DNA of 64,000 nucleotides from Polydactylus sextarius (taxonomy: Eukaryota > Chordata > Actinopteri > Polynemidae), in contig CM028914.1 in NCBI GenBank assembly GCA_016801845.1, forward strand, positions 6,642,501 through 6,706,500, in the 5' to 3' direction. The notes below the pieces were generated by a model. That model was not told the DNA's origin and did no database searches. It saw only the letters and a program-made list of their open reading frames with translations. This document shows positions 23,828-36,660 of the stretch, in pieces. The first letter of the stretch is position 1. Each line of letters opens with the position of its first letter. The position numbers and the translations under genes were made by a program.

Positions 23828-26800
23828 AAACACACAGCCTGGTCGTTGAGCTGAGCAGTGAAGAAACCAAAATGACCGGTTGTTTCCCCAGAGGGAGTTA
23901 GGAAGGATTCAACAGGGACACGGAGGTAAACTCTCTCTTCCGCAACACACTGTGTCACTGTCCTGTAGCAAATTGGTGGCACAGTTTCATGAAATAAATT
24001 CAAAGATGCAGCAGCTCTTGGTTTGGAGGCAAATCTCAGCACAGACGTTCGTAAACAGAGGTCAAATCTCAAGCAGCGGAGAGATAGGTTTACATGTGCG
24101 CTGCACCAAATCCACCCAATCCCCACTTTAACCTCCATATCCCCTCATCTACTGTGTCTGTTTTCACCTCACTCACACATGCTGACCAGGGGGGCTCCTA
24201 ACGGACTAAATGAGGGCCACTTAGGTGTCGGCATTAGGCTTAGATGGCAGAGTGACAGGGTGAGGACTTACAGTAAGTCCAAAGTAAGTCCCTGCCCTCT
24301 TACCATCTCTCTCTCTCTATCTTTCAGTCTCTTTCTTGTTTTCTTTTTTTATATATATTTTTACCAGTCATTCTTCAGTTTCTGTCTCTTTCTGTCTTTT
24401 GTTTCTTCAATTTTTCCTTGAATTCTTTGTTTCTCTCCTCCTTTTTCTCTCTCTCTCTCCGTTCAGGGCTCACAAATGGCTCATATTGGTTCTGTGTGCA
24501 ATGACTTCAGTTGCCACATCTGAATAATTCAGGTGAGACTTTACCTTAAAATGTTCTCAAAACAATAGTATCGCTGTCACACCTGTATCCCTCCTGGATT
24601 TACTCTGCAATCATTCTGTCACAACATTTTTGTATTTGTTAGTAAATAAGAAACAAAAAGGGTAGAAACTTTATCTTGGGGAACAATTGCAAATGGAAGT
24701 ATCAGAAAAATGCAATTAAAATATCAAAAGTAAACACACTTACTTTGGAGAGCAGTACACTACTTGACACTTTGCATGCACTGGTGCATGCAAGCATTAA
24801 CTTGAATGGTAGACATTTCTTTTGTGTGTAAATTTAATTTGAAAAGAAACTATTAACAAAAGCTGTGGTACAATATTTGTCTCTGAAATATATTAAAATA
24901 AAGGCATAAAGAAACATAACTTCTAAATACTCACATAAATTCCAAGTATTTAAAGATCATACTTAGGTATTTACTTCCATCACTGATTATAACCCAGTTT
25001 CGTTTACTGAACAATAAACCAAAAATGCAGCTTTAATCCCAGAGTTAACTGGTACTTAGGAATTTTAGGTGCTAATAGTGTGAGATGTGTAGTTCCTATT
25101 GTAGAGCAATCCCTTTAGATTATAATTTCTGTTTTTATCAGAGCATCCTATAAGACCCAAGATGTGACACAGGGTTACCAATTGGCAGCGAATGTTGGCA
25201 TTTTTCTATAATCACACGCAATTTTCTCTTTAGGAGAGAATATCAGCCTGCATGATCAAGTCTCACATTCGTGGCTCTAAAAAACCTGAAGAGTACAATG
25301 TCAAAAGAAAACAAGAAATCACTGGGAAAGGCAGAGCTAATGATATAGGTATACTGTATAATCAGTTTTAATTATATGTATGGGGGGGGAATAACTGTCT
25401 TGCGGCAACCATTGCCTACAGCCGAAAACCTGCCAGTGTTGGCACGGGAAATCAAAGTATAACCTTTTCTTCAGGTTCGGCGAGCAGGTTTAAGTTTATT
25501 GTTCCTTAATGGCACATAAATACAGTGTGAGTGAAAAGAGCCAGAATCACACCAGTTTTCTGACAAAGGCAATTTGTGGCGTCATGTGGGAAAGAAGACG
25601 ACGATCTAATTTTTGTAAGCCACGAAAAAAAAAAAAAAGCAGTTATTCTCCTGCATATGCAATGTCAACCCCAGACTGTTCCAAACTTCCAAGATGATTA
25701 ATTTTTTCACCTGGTTTTATTTTTCTTACCAAACCAAACCTGTCAAAAACTGCATGTTGGCTCCTTAGCTTGTGCAGCCTTACACATGTTACATACAGAA
25801 CACGTCTCTCCCAGGAATGTGGTCCATACTTTTTGCTCGTTCTGGCTCACCAGAAATCCTGCAGGATGGATACAAATTTGCTTTGTCCAGCTTGCTGGCC
25901 TCTTGACTAAAGTAACATAGTTTTCCCCCTCTGGTGACATGATTTCATAGCAAAAAACTTTCAGTTTCATTTCAGGCATGAAGACATATTTGATTTGGCA
26001 AGATGTTCGTCACTGTTTGATCTCAGTTCTCAATAGTGACATTAAGCAATTTCTCTGTTACAAATTAGAGCCTGAATATCAACAAGCATTCATTCTATTC
26101 ATAAATCATGTATTGCTTGCATCCATGTTTGTTGACCTGCAGTTCTTCCTCTTTGAATTGTGTAGTAGACAGAGCACGGTAACATTAAAAAAAGGAGTAT
26201 AATATAAAATTCTTGCGCACTATAAATGAACTAAGTCATTCCAGTGTTGCTTCACAGCATTACTAGTGACCAAAAACTCCACAGGGTACATTTAAGAGAA
26301 AATTTTAAATAATAATATTTAAATAAGATTATTGTAACCAATGCATTACATTTTGATGTTATAGCAATCAGTTTAATTAGGAGCTCACACACAAAAACAA
26401 GATAACATTTATACACAAGTACACTCAGAAAAAGGAAAACACTACTGACCGTGTTACACAGAAACAAATACATATGTATATGTAGCAAACACACACACAC
26501 ACTAAAAATGGCAGAAACAGATTTCACATGTTCTCATCCACTTTTAAGGTGGGTGGATTTTTGTGATTCTGTCAAGGTTTTGTGGGGTGCAAAGAACAGC
26601 TTTGATGTCACCATATATCTTCCTGATCTCTCTGGCTCCACTCTGGCCTCGCCTACCTTCAGGTTTTACTTAAAGCACCACCAAACGTCTAATTTAGGAC
26701 CAGGCTTATGGAAATAAGACTTAATATACTACTTGCCCCTTTCTCCCCGAGTACCTTAACAGCCCCCCCTGAGGTGAGGAAAATAATTCACCAGCAAAGG

Positions 26801-27569
26801 TGTTTGGCCAAGACCAGTCCTGAAGAATGTTTGTTAAAATAACATGTGATATGACATGTGACTCTGAAAAAAAAGAGGATGCACTTAAAAATGTAATAAC
26901 GGAGGAATAAATGTTCAGAAAACTGGGACTGGAAACATTAACAGGAAGTTGAAAACAGTCATTTGAAGGAAGGGTGTCCTTATGAGTTAATGGTAAATAT
27001 TTTAGAAAATTATAATAGAACTGATTTTATGATTATCAATACTGATTATTATTATTGGTATAATAAATACAGCTGAATTGCACATTGATATGCTGATTTT
27101 GGGGTAAAGGGTGTGGCAGTGAGTGTAGTCATTTCTTTGCCTCTGCCTGCCAAACTGTAAAGGTCACAACACGCCAAAACTTTATAGAAAGAGAAAACAA
27201 GTGGTTGTGGAATGAAAAGAAACTGAAGATAAGTTATAAGATGCGTGTGGTGCCATACACAAAACGCTCTGTACAGTTCTTTTGTGCAGTAAACCACAAT
27301 TTGTAGTTCATCGTGAAACACCCTACTTTGATTCATGCCGTTTCCTTTGTGCAAATCTATTCAGCTCCTCACCACAGCCCAGTTATGCAGAAGGAAATCT
27401 TTTGTACACAAGCAACTGATACAGGCAAATGTTTTGCTTTGCATTAAATCACCTTAACAAAACATGTGCACCAGGGCAACGGTCTCTCGTCCTCCCTGTC
27501 ATTTGAATAAAAATGCACCTTGACGCTGAAAGAACAGGAGTGAAACCAAAAAAAGAGAAGCCCTGAAAT
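23827..27569. other. Gene-free stretch with a near-palindrome
   Basis: Mainly AT-rich DNA, with pyrimidine-rich runs at 24303-24465. A perfect inverted repeat with 10-bp arms and a 2-bp centre lies at 24772-24793. Short open frames have no domains. Nothing else is supported. Confidence 0.55.
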
Positions 27570-27930
27570 GTAAGCTTGCCTCTCCTTGATATCCCCACCA
27601 ATTTATTCCGCCTGTCTGTCAGCGCTACCATCCATCTGTAACATGAAGACAATGATGAAGCTGTCTCTCATTTGGCAGCTGTGGCCTCTTGTCAGGGGCC
27701 AACCAACTCCTTTGCATGCGATGCGGACATCCCAGACCTGCCATGCAGCAGGTTGATCTTCATATTAAGCAGGTAGAGCTGGTTGGAGAATATCAGTGAT
27801 GGAGGTGTGAAGCAAAGTACTGTAGTGGGATGGGGGAGGGCTGAACATGAATTATTCCGACTGTGCTTCTTAACGGCACACGGCAATGCAATCAGACCTG
27901 CTGCAAGCAACTGCCAGTACAGGTAGGTAT
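27570..27930. promoter_or_regulatory. Candidate conserved enhancer block, ~360 bp
   Basis: One of the most CNE-like blocks in the desert: non-repetitive, balanced composition, dense motifs. Features include CAATTTATTCCG, CTCCTTTGCATGCGATGCGG, TGATCTTCATATTAAGC, TGAATTATTCCG and GGCAATGCAATCAG. It lies about 28.5 kb upstream of pitx1 coding exon 1 and is followed within 3 kb by a purine-rich tract and a CA repeat. This distance and repeat context recall the stickleback pelvic enhancer Pel, but sequence orthology is untested. Confidence 0.38.
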
Positions 27931-29499
27931 CAGAGAGTAGCACAAAAGAGTGAATTTAAAAAACTATTACCGAAACCACTGCCTGTACCAAAGATGAGCC
28001 ACAACCTACTGAGACAAAACAAGGAAAAGAGATCAAGATGACACATCCTGGTTGTATAGAAAACAACAGTAAGGGTTTGGTAAGCTGACAAAAGAGTATT
28101 AATTCATCAAACTAGTTATGAATACACCCAGAGGAAGAAATAGTTCACACCTAATGTGTAGCATTGCCTCTGAGAACAATCAACACATCCGTATCTGCTT
28201 AACTTCATAAAACAGTAAAGGTACAAATAGGATACATTCTCAGATCACATCTACCAGCATGAAGCGTGACCTATTGTTAACTTGTATTTACTCAAAGACA
28301 GTTTACTGTGTTTAAATTACACACATGGCTTCTGCATAAACCTCTGTTTTCTTTTTCATTCTGTGCTGATATTTGATATACATTCCACAGTTATATTAAA
28401 TACATCAATAACACCACAATTGTGCACCACTAACCACCAACCAGTTCAGCGCTCAGCGCTTTGGTTTTGTTCAAGGGCACCTTTGTGCTGTTTACAGAGG
28501 GAGGGGAGAGATTTACACTATCTCATCTCCTGCTATTCTTTTCCTGGTCAAGAGGGGGATTCACACCAAAGGTTTTATTCACAACACCAACTCTTAACGC
28601 TCTAGACCTCAAGCTGGCTGGTTGAAACTGTGCAAACATATAGACATAAGACGTCGTCTCATCTGTCCATCTGAGGCTTCTCCAGGAGGCGCGTTGATGC
28701 CCATCTTACCCTATGACACTTGAAGGTGTAGGTGATGATGGATGGACTCTGAGCAACTGATGTAACTAAAGGAGGCACTTTCTAATGTTATTGTGGAGAC
28801 ACTTTCATCAGCCGGAGGAGATCTCTGACTGGACAATGGAAGAAGAAACCAGAAGGGATAACTGGACCCTTCTCCATAGACTCCATTAGAGCTGAAATAG
28901 TGTGGAGACACTGACATATACACAGACCAGCAAATATTGGAGCATATATTTCTTATACACACATACATGTCCATGCACATGCACACTGAAACACTTAGAC
29001 ACTCATAAATCTTGTGCACTGACATCATAATCTTCTTGACTGAAGAGGGGAAACCTTCAAAACAACACTGATTGATTGTCCAAGGTGGCTACTACTCTTC
29101 ATGACAGAATCAGTCTGAGATCTGAACTTAAGAACAAAGAGATTTGTAAGAACCAGTTATCTCAGGATACAAGTTTGCATTTAGTTAAAACTGAAACAGA
29201 GTAACCTTGGGTTGAGGGTTAAATAGAGGCCAACACTGAACAAGATCCACTATAAGTCTTGGTAAAAGTGGGGGCCCATTTTGGTCAAGGTAAAACTGAT
29301 GGTGTTTGGTTTGATGACACCAGGAATACAACTTTCCTGCTGTGTGTTATGATTTTAGCGTTTATCTCAAAGCACATTATTGCCTCCAGTCATTGGGGTG
29401 GCTGTGATCAGTGTCATTATCTTGTTACAGCAGTTTCTAGACAAACTAATAGGCTGATTTTCAAAATCAAGTTGTTTTTTGATTATTTTTTTTACATAA
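27931..29499. other. Gene-free stretch, possibly partly transposon-derived
   Basis: No gene was recognised. The last part (about 29235-29499) may be a strongly decayed interior of the Tc1-like relic that ends at 29719, but I could not align it convincingly. Confidence 0.5.
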
Positions 29500-29719
29500 A
29501 AGATGCAGGATATACAGTAACTCACATCTTCCCTGACCTCAGTCCATCAAGATCTTTTGGATAAACTTATCCGACATCAAGGTCAAACATTACTAATGCT
29601 CTTATGGTTGAGTGTAAGCAAACTAAATTTTAATGGATGAATTTTTAATGAGATGTTCAAAAAGCTCAAATTGGTATAAAGATTGTGTGTCCACATACTT
29701 TTGGTTAAATAATGTAGAT
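29500..29719 (+). mobile_element. 3' end of a second Tc1/mariner relic
   Basis: The stretch beginning at CCCTGACCTCAGTCCATCAAG, then ACATTACTAATGCTCTTATGG, AATGAGATGTTCAAAAAGCTC and finally GTGTCCACATACTTTTGG follows the order of the 3' part of a common fish Tc1-like element, including its terminal inverted repeat. The transposase frame is broken by indels. The left end is not recognisable. Identified from recalled family sequence. Confidence 0.75.
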
Positions 29720-30300
29720 GGCTGGAAGAGATGAAAAAGCACAAACACAAAGGAGACGGAAGAGGCTGATTTATTGACAATAATGTGGAGATGTGATGGA
29801 TCTGGGCATTGAGGGAGCATTCCTCACTGAACAGACTGAAGAGACACAAAGAGAGGGAAACAGAGAAGTAGTGAAGAGTAGAACAAGAAAGGAAATGGGA
29901 GAGACAGGCAGACAGGAAAGTTAGAGCAAATGTTTAAAAGTGAGGGGAAAAAAGAGAAGACGAAAGACTCAGATGATAGAAAACTGAAATAGTTTGACAA
30001 TAGATGACATGGAGAACAAAGAAAAAAGGGAAATCAAGGCAGCTAAAGGACCATAACATAAAAGCTTAGAGGAGAGAGATGACTGAAAAAAGAGAGAAGG
30101 GATTATAGGAGGAAGGGACCTGGCAGAAAAAGTAGTAAGAGTGAAGGAAAGAAGAGACAGGGGAAGAAAGAAAGATCACAAGGGAGAGACAGAAGTGAGG
30201 TGAAATAGGACTGACACAGATAGACAAGGAAGGGGGAGATAAAGACAGAGGGAGAGAGGAGGAGGGAAAATGGAGAAACGGCTTTTCTAAGGCAGCCAGG
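29720..30300. repeat. Purine-rich (GA) low-complexity tract
   Basis: The + strand is overwhelmingly A and G over about 580 bp, with irregular GAGA, GGAAGAG and AGACAGG motifs. The open frame on the opposite strand (30066-30437) is the pyrimidine complement and not a gene. Such tracts can form triplex (H-DNA) structures. Confidence 0.75.
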
Positions 30301-30396
30301 AGGAGAGTGCCAGCTGTGTTTATCTGACCTTTGACCTCAAGGCCACTCCAATCTTTACAAGACCTCAGTCTGACTAGCTCACTCACTGTGCACACG

Positions 30397-30400
<4 letters not shown>

Positions 30401-30435
<35 letters not shown>
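30401..30435. repeat. (CA)~17 microsatellite
   Basis: CA tract on the + strand with one early interruption (CACACGCATACACAC...). It lies directly after the purine-rich tract and about 25.8 kb upstream of pitx1 coding exon 1. Confidence 0.95.
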
Positions 30436-30440
<5 letters not shown>

Positions 30441-30685
30441 TACTCTTGTACCTCATGACAGCAACAATACTGAAGAAACTACTTTACCTGATTAAAATAG
30501 AGCAAAGGTTAGACCCACTGACTGGGCAGGAAACACAGGCGTTTGGCTGAGTGGAAAACACACCTGGAGTAAAACTAAACTATCTTCCAACAGCGAAGTA
30601 CAGCCAGGCTTCATTCATTTACACTCAGCACTCCTCTATAATTTTTTGAGACATTAGTTTACCAAACTCCATGAGCACAATGTTT

Positions 30686-30718
<33 letters not shown>

Positions 30719-31939
30719 TATTGTGATCTGACAATTAAGGTGAACTGTAAACTGAAAAATAATCTTCAGTATCTTTAGTATAAACAAAAGAGCTTGTTAC
30801 TGAGTAGCACAGATACGATAGGTAAGGCAGGAAGTATCACATTTTTAGCTCTGGACCTGGGATTTGGTGATGATAACAAAAACAAAGAATAACATCAGCT
30901 TTATGACTCTGTGACGACACTGCACATGTAAATGTATCTGCAAACCTATGAAGAGATTGGTTTTATAGGTAACAATAGGTCAGAGACATGCGGAGGAGTC
31001 TGTATGTACACCTGCTAAAGCCATCGGATCCTATGTTTCCCTTAATGCAACCAATAACATCTCATCATATTCTTTTCTCAGACTTGACAGAGCTCCTTCA
31101 GAGCCAAAAGAAACATTACACAATAGCTTTCACAGGTTGAGTAGCATTAATCAGGTTGTGTAAACTGCCTTATGAGACAAATCTGTAGAACACATTTTTA
31201 GTATTTTATGATGCCATAGAAAATTGTTTACATCAGAAAGGTTTGTAAAAGAGGACTATAATTTTAATTACAATCTAAATAATGAAACAACTAGTCGGGA
31301 CAAAGCATCGGATTTAACTGTGGGAGACTGCTCTTCATTTCCACTATATTTATTTCAATTGAAAAGATGATCTTTTCTTAAATCTTATAAAGTTGCTTTT
31401 GTTCTCAAATCTGACCAAGACTAGTTTGTGTGTTTTTAAACTGTGGGTTTATCTCTAATATATCTCCTGCCACAGGTAGGGGGTGCTAATTCAGGGGAAA
31501 AAACAGTTACCATAGAGTTTGGACAAATAATCGATATGGTTTATTAGATTGGAGGACTTGTTCCATGATGTTCCAAACTTCCACATTATATAGTAAAATA
31601 CATTTCATACTGAGCCTTTAATTAGAAGAACAATCAAGTAAAGGACTTCATAAACATTATTCAATGTGTAGAGATTCAGTATCTTGTCACCTTGATTCAA
31701 AGAAACATGAAAAGTGTAAAGTAGAAGAAACCAAAAGAGGTGAAGTTTCTGCTTTTCATACCACAAGCGCAGAGCTGCTCCCTAATCCTGCGGTCCTGGC
31801 CTCTGGCGATCTGCTCCTCTCACAGGCCAGATACACACAAATACACACTTAAACACACTTACACACAATGTGTAGGTCAGATCAAAGCCTGACAGCCTCC
31901 GCAGACCCCCACTACAGCCTGAAATATGTCTCTGGGCCT
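30436..31939. other. Gene-free stretch with long poly(T)
   Basis: AT-rich DNA with an uninterrupted poly(T) of about 30 bp (30688-30717). No gene, RNA or complete mobile element was recognised. The poly(T) could mark the end of an old retroposon, but no body is visible. Confidence 0.55.
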
Positions 31940-32370
31940 CTGGGCCTCGACTCTCTCTCTTTTTTTCGTCCTGTCTTTCGCTGTCTCCATCATTTCTTGC
32001 CTTCTCACCTCATATCTGGTCTGTCCCCAAATCTCTATCATATTCCCTCACCCTTGTGTCCCTTGTTCAGCTCTGAATCTCTTTTCGTGAAATATGTCCA
32101 GCTGGATTTAGCTCTTTCCTCCTTAGCACTCAGCTTAACCCAGGAGAGAGAGAGAGTCACAGAAAGAGAGAGAGAGAGAGAGCAGCTGGTTTTACACAAC
32201 AAGAGGAAACGATGGATGGATGAGGGAATGGGGGGAGTGGGGGTCTGAGGAGGTAGATGGGAAAAGAGATATGGGGAGTAGGAGATAGGGAAGTATGTGA
32301 GAGATTGAGAGAGGAAGAGTGGGAGAGTGAGACAATGGAAAGAATAAGGAAAAGTAGGTGAAGACATAGA
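31940..32370. repeat. Switching pyrimidine-rich then purine-rich tract
   Basis: The + strand is pyrimidine-rich (CT) from about 31940 to 32130, then becomes GA-rich to about 32370, with two GAGAGA runs near 32143-32180. Open frames on both strands here are low-complexity products of this skew. Confidence 0.6.
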
Positions 32371-34620
32371 GAAGAGATGTGCTGATCCGGTTACGTCTAT
32401 ATTATGTTCTGTAATGTAAATGTACTTAAGAAAGTAAGGGTGTGCAAGTCAGGATGGTAGATAGGTCTCTACTGCATTTGACTACAGTTACTTTTCCTTT
32501 ACTATAACCATATTGTCTTTGTAACATGCAGATGCTACAGAAAGTGGGTTTTTTTTTTTTTTTTAATTTTGTCAATAAATCAGTGAAGACAAAGCAAAAA
32601 GAAAACCAAAAAGGGTTTGTAGATCCAGGTACACACTAAATTAAGTACATGCAAACTTCTTTATGGTCACTTACTGAATTTAACACAGAAAAAAAAAAAA
32701 TAATTTGAAATGTAATTCTGAGGACACAGGACACACTATGTGGAAAAAAAAAAAAAAACACTTCACAGAAAATTTACTCCGTGATGTCAGATGTGACCAC
32801 CAACAGGATTATGTTCAGCGGCAACATATTCTCATGGTTACATTTACGTACAGCACAGAAATCACCAGGAGATGGTCATAGTGGATGGTGGCCTCACTAA
32901 GTATAGGCCATTGATACTGGACTCTGGGTTCATATCCTGGCTGTGGTCAGATGTAGTCAATAATTGTTACTGCAAGAGAAAGATGGTGGTTTCTATTACA
33001 TGTTAGTGAACAAAACAAGACAAGATGCTTTTTTTCTGCATTAAAACAAGAGATGTGTCTCAACCAAGTTAAACAACATGTTTTAAAACTTCTAATAAAA
33101 TTGCTGATGATATTATGATATTATATTTCCGTATCTGATATTTTATCAGAAAACTATTTAAACAAGTTGTTGGTGAATGTTTCATAAAAACGTAATCCAA
33201 TCAGGATGATGTTTCCTTTAAATATGAATCTCCTATTTCAAATTAGTAGCTTAGAAACAGTGGGTTCTTGGAGACAAAGGATCACTGTTTGTCTGTGTCT
33301 GTTTCGCAATTCCGTTCGCAATTTGTGATTATATCTGTGGCCATTTCATAAAAAAGTGTTGTATTTGTTGTACGTGTGAGTACCTGTGGATGTTTCCCTG
33401 CCACATAGGATTTTATGTGTGTTACAATTTGTTTCTAGTTTGTGTATAAATAATCAAAAAAGTCCCAGAAAGACACAGAAAATACTCATTACAGCTCCTG
33501 ATGCGCAGAAATTAAATACACCAATCACACACACACACACGTATACACATCAGAAGATGAGGATAAGTGGCTGAAAGATACAGATAGTGATAAGCATCAA
33601 GTTTCAGGCTCAGTTCTCCTCCTCAGACAACCAAGCAAGTAAGTTGTGGCGGTTAAACAGAAAGAGAATTTCTTTTCTTTTCTTTCTTTTTTTTTATTTT
33701 TCCAGCATTGCCAACAACAACAAGCATCATAGCTGAAGAGAAAAGAGTGCCCCTTCTAATCAACATTAATTCTAAGACGAGACATGGCAGCATCGCCCAC
33801 GTAGTCGCAAAAGAAAGAAAAGACAGAAACCTGTGGGATTACCACATTAAACTCACCCTCACTCACCACAGATGAGAACACTCACTAAACATTTGGAGTC
33901 TACAGACATCTTTCACATCATTTAATCACACCTATACTTAACATATTAATTTGGCATTTGAGGATTAGTTTAGTAAATTACAGTGGCGACTGTTGATTTC
34001 TATGATAGATAGATTGCTTTGGGTTTTAGCACACCCGTCCTAGGAATGAGTCACAGCATTATACTTCTCAGACTGAGACAAACAGAGATTACTGGGCTTA
34101 TCTACTGCCACACAGGTAGACGCTCATGTGTCAAACACACAGTCATGACATACAAGGACACACACACAAACTCACACACACACACACATCAACAGACAGC
34201 AGTCAAAGCTTCAAGATACACACAATTAAACACACAAGAACAGGAGGAATGAAAATAGATTCAGTTCTGTTGCAATCGTCCAATCGAGCTGCTGACTTTT
34301 GGCAAAAAAAAAAAAAAAAAAGGGGAAAAATCAAGTAACTTCACCTCTGTTGTTTTGTTGATAAGAATTTAAGTTCAATCCAGATTTTCTTTCGTTTATT
34401 ACTACCAAAAACAAAACAAAAAATCAGCGCTTTTTCTTTGTAAAGTTATGTTCTTATAATGAGCATGAGAAAAATATTTGTTCATCAGCTATTGGACTTC
34501 AAAATTGTATCATAAGTAAATATGTGGCCAAACGCTTTTTGCTTCATAATTGAAAATATATTGACTTTACAAAAAAATAAATCTATTACCACCAGAGACA
34601 GAACTAACATTTATTATCTA

Positions 34621-34651
<31 letters not shown>

Positions 34652-36209
34652 AACTATATGAACATGTAATTTGTACTTCTTTTTAATATATGTATTTATT
34701 TCTATACTTGTTTATCTTCTTGTTGTTCTTATTCTCTTTGTGTATTATATTACATTTTTGACAGTTTAAGTTGGGGAAAAAAAAGGTTGAATAATTGATG
34801 CTACTGTTTGTCCTCCCACATAAACTCCCCAACACTCATCATCTCCAGTAAAGTGCCGCCCTGCAGCAAAAGAGTAAAGACTTTTTTTTTACTTTGAATC
34901 TAAGTGCCATAGAAAGTAAAAAGAGGGAAAAAAATGTTTTTCTTGTTATCTGGCAGAACACAGACCCAGTCATACAACAGTTAGAAAAACTTGAGGGCAT
35001 ATTACTTTGCATATTCAATTCAGCCCCCTCATTGTTTAGATCTTGTGAGTTAATTCTTCATTTGAATGTAGTGTTGTATCCTAGAGTTTCCTCTGGACAG
35101 GTGCGGTCAACTCTGCTGTACTGACTAAACTTTTATTGGTCCATGTTTAAACAAACCGTCTCTGTGTCCTGAAATGATCTCCCTGTCGCTCAACTGTATT
35201 TGCCGCTCTATCGATAATATACATCAGGAGGGAACAATGACTAACTGTAGATTGATCAGAGTAAACACACTGATCAGCGGCTCAACACATTGTCGGGAGT
35301 TAAAATCATGCTAGCTGCTGTCAAAACTTTCATATCAAATATTGTTAGAATGTTTTTCTTCTACATAAATAGGAAATATGATTCGAGAAAAAGGTAAAAC
35401 AGAGAAAATTAAATATGTTAATGAGTGAGGATTAAAGATTAAAAGAATCCTTTCAATTTAAATCAATTTAACTGAGGACAAATTTAATTACATTTTATAT
35501 GATATTTATTTTGTTTAATTCACTTCAACTTTAGCCGCTATAGCCATGGAGAAGAAAATAAAAGGTTGCTATTCAAAAATACCTGCTAAAAATAAAGTGG
35601 ACAATAGTCAAGGTATAAAAAAAAATGTGTACTTTTTTTATGCTGTAAACATACTGATTAATCAGATGTAAGTATATATTTACATTAAAAAAAATGAATT
35701 TAATGTGGACACAGCTGAATCTCTGCTCTTATTGACAAAAGAAAAGAAATAAAGAAATTAAATTCCCAACACAAAGGTTGTTATTGCTAATTGTTATTTT
35801 TATAATATTCCAACCACATCTTGTTGCTTTATAAAGTAACAATGGATGTTATTTTGTTTGTCATCATGTGACTCAAGTATGTAACTTCAGTCATGTGACA
35901 ACAGGTGGTCATGTTTGGGGGGAAGACTGTAATCCCTGTCTCTGTTTGAGACGGTCTTTGACTATCCCTATCTTTGGCGTTGAATGTGGATGACTTCCTT
36001 GATCTTTTTCCAGCTATGTACAACCACCTGTTATCTGTTACATGACCAAAATTCCATACTTAACTCACAAAATGTGGATAAAAGCTTTTTTATTTGGTCA
36101 AACTATTTCTCAGTTGAATTTTTTACCTTGAGACCATCATGTTCACCATGTTTGCGTGACTCCAGCTACAGTAACTTTCCAGAATGAATGTGCTCATTTG
36201 AATGCTCAA
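32371..36209. other. Gene-free AT-rich stretch with simple repeats
   Basis: Contains poly(T) at 32551-32564, poly(A) at 34304-34321, an (ATT)n run at 34618-34649 and short CA runs at 33524-33540 and 34163-34188. The segment 32885-32945 has GGGTTCATATCCTGG, a weak tRNA B-box-like match that may be SINE-derived. No gene is supported. Confidence 0.55.
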
Positions 36210-36660
36210 ATTACAACACACACATACCCCAACGTATATGGACAGACAAAGTCTCTCTCTCTCTCTCACACACACACATACACAGACAGACACACACACC
36301 CTAATGCACATACACAAACACACACCCCTTACCCTAAACCCAATTCCACAGCCCTGCATACATTGTCTGCTGCTTCTGAAAATGAATTAGTCACACATAT
36401 TTGCATTTGTACACAAACCCGCCCAGCAACAAACACAGCAGCCACTCACGGTCATACACCTATGTGCACACTATTACATGCATGCATGTATGAACCTGCT
36501 CACGTTACATGCATGTACACAGCTTCACGTACAGAAACACGTGAGGACATTTAAACTCTAACATGAGCACTCACCTCTGCAAAATGAACATGAACACAAA
36601 TACACACACAAATACACACACAAATACACACACACGTATGCACACACTCCCACCCACACT
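36210..36660. repeat. CA-rich degenerate microsatellite cluster
   Basis: About 450 bp in which CACACA runs recur (36270-36325, 36594-36640), mixed with ACATGCATGCATGTA and a CT run (36249-36266). The + strand is strongly CA-biased. Peptides rich in His-Thr or Cys-Val in this area come from the repeat. About 20 kb upstream of coding exon 1. Confidence 0.8.

Noticed and set aside
23788..24138. Possible polyglutamine protein on the - strand
   Set aside because: The glutamines come from the CTG microsatellite; the rest of the frame has no domain or exon signals.
30066..30437. Cys-Val-rich and Ser-Leu-rich frame on the - strand
   Set aside because: Product of the CA repeat and the purine-rich tract; no coding signal.
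32885..32945. tRNA-like B-box (GGGTTCATATCC), possible SINE or tRNA
   Set aside because: No cloverleaf or clear A-box could be built and no SINE body was recognised; too weak for a separate call.
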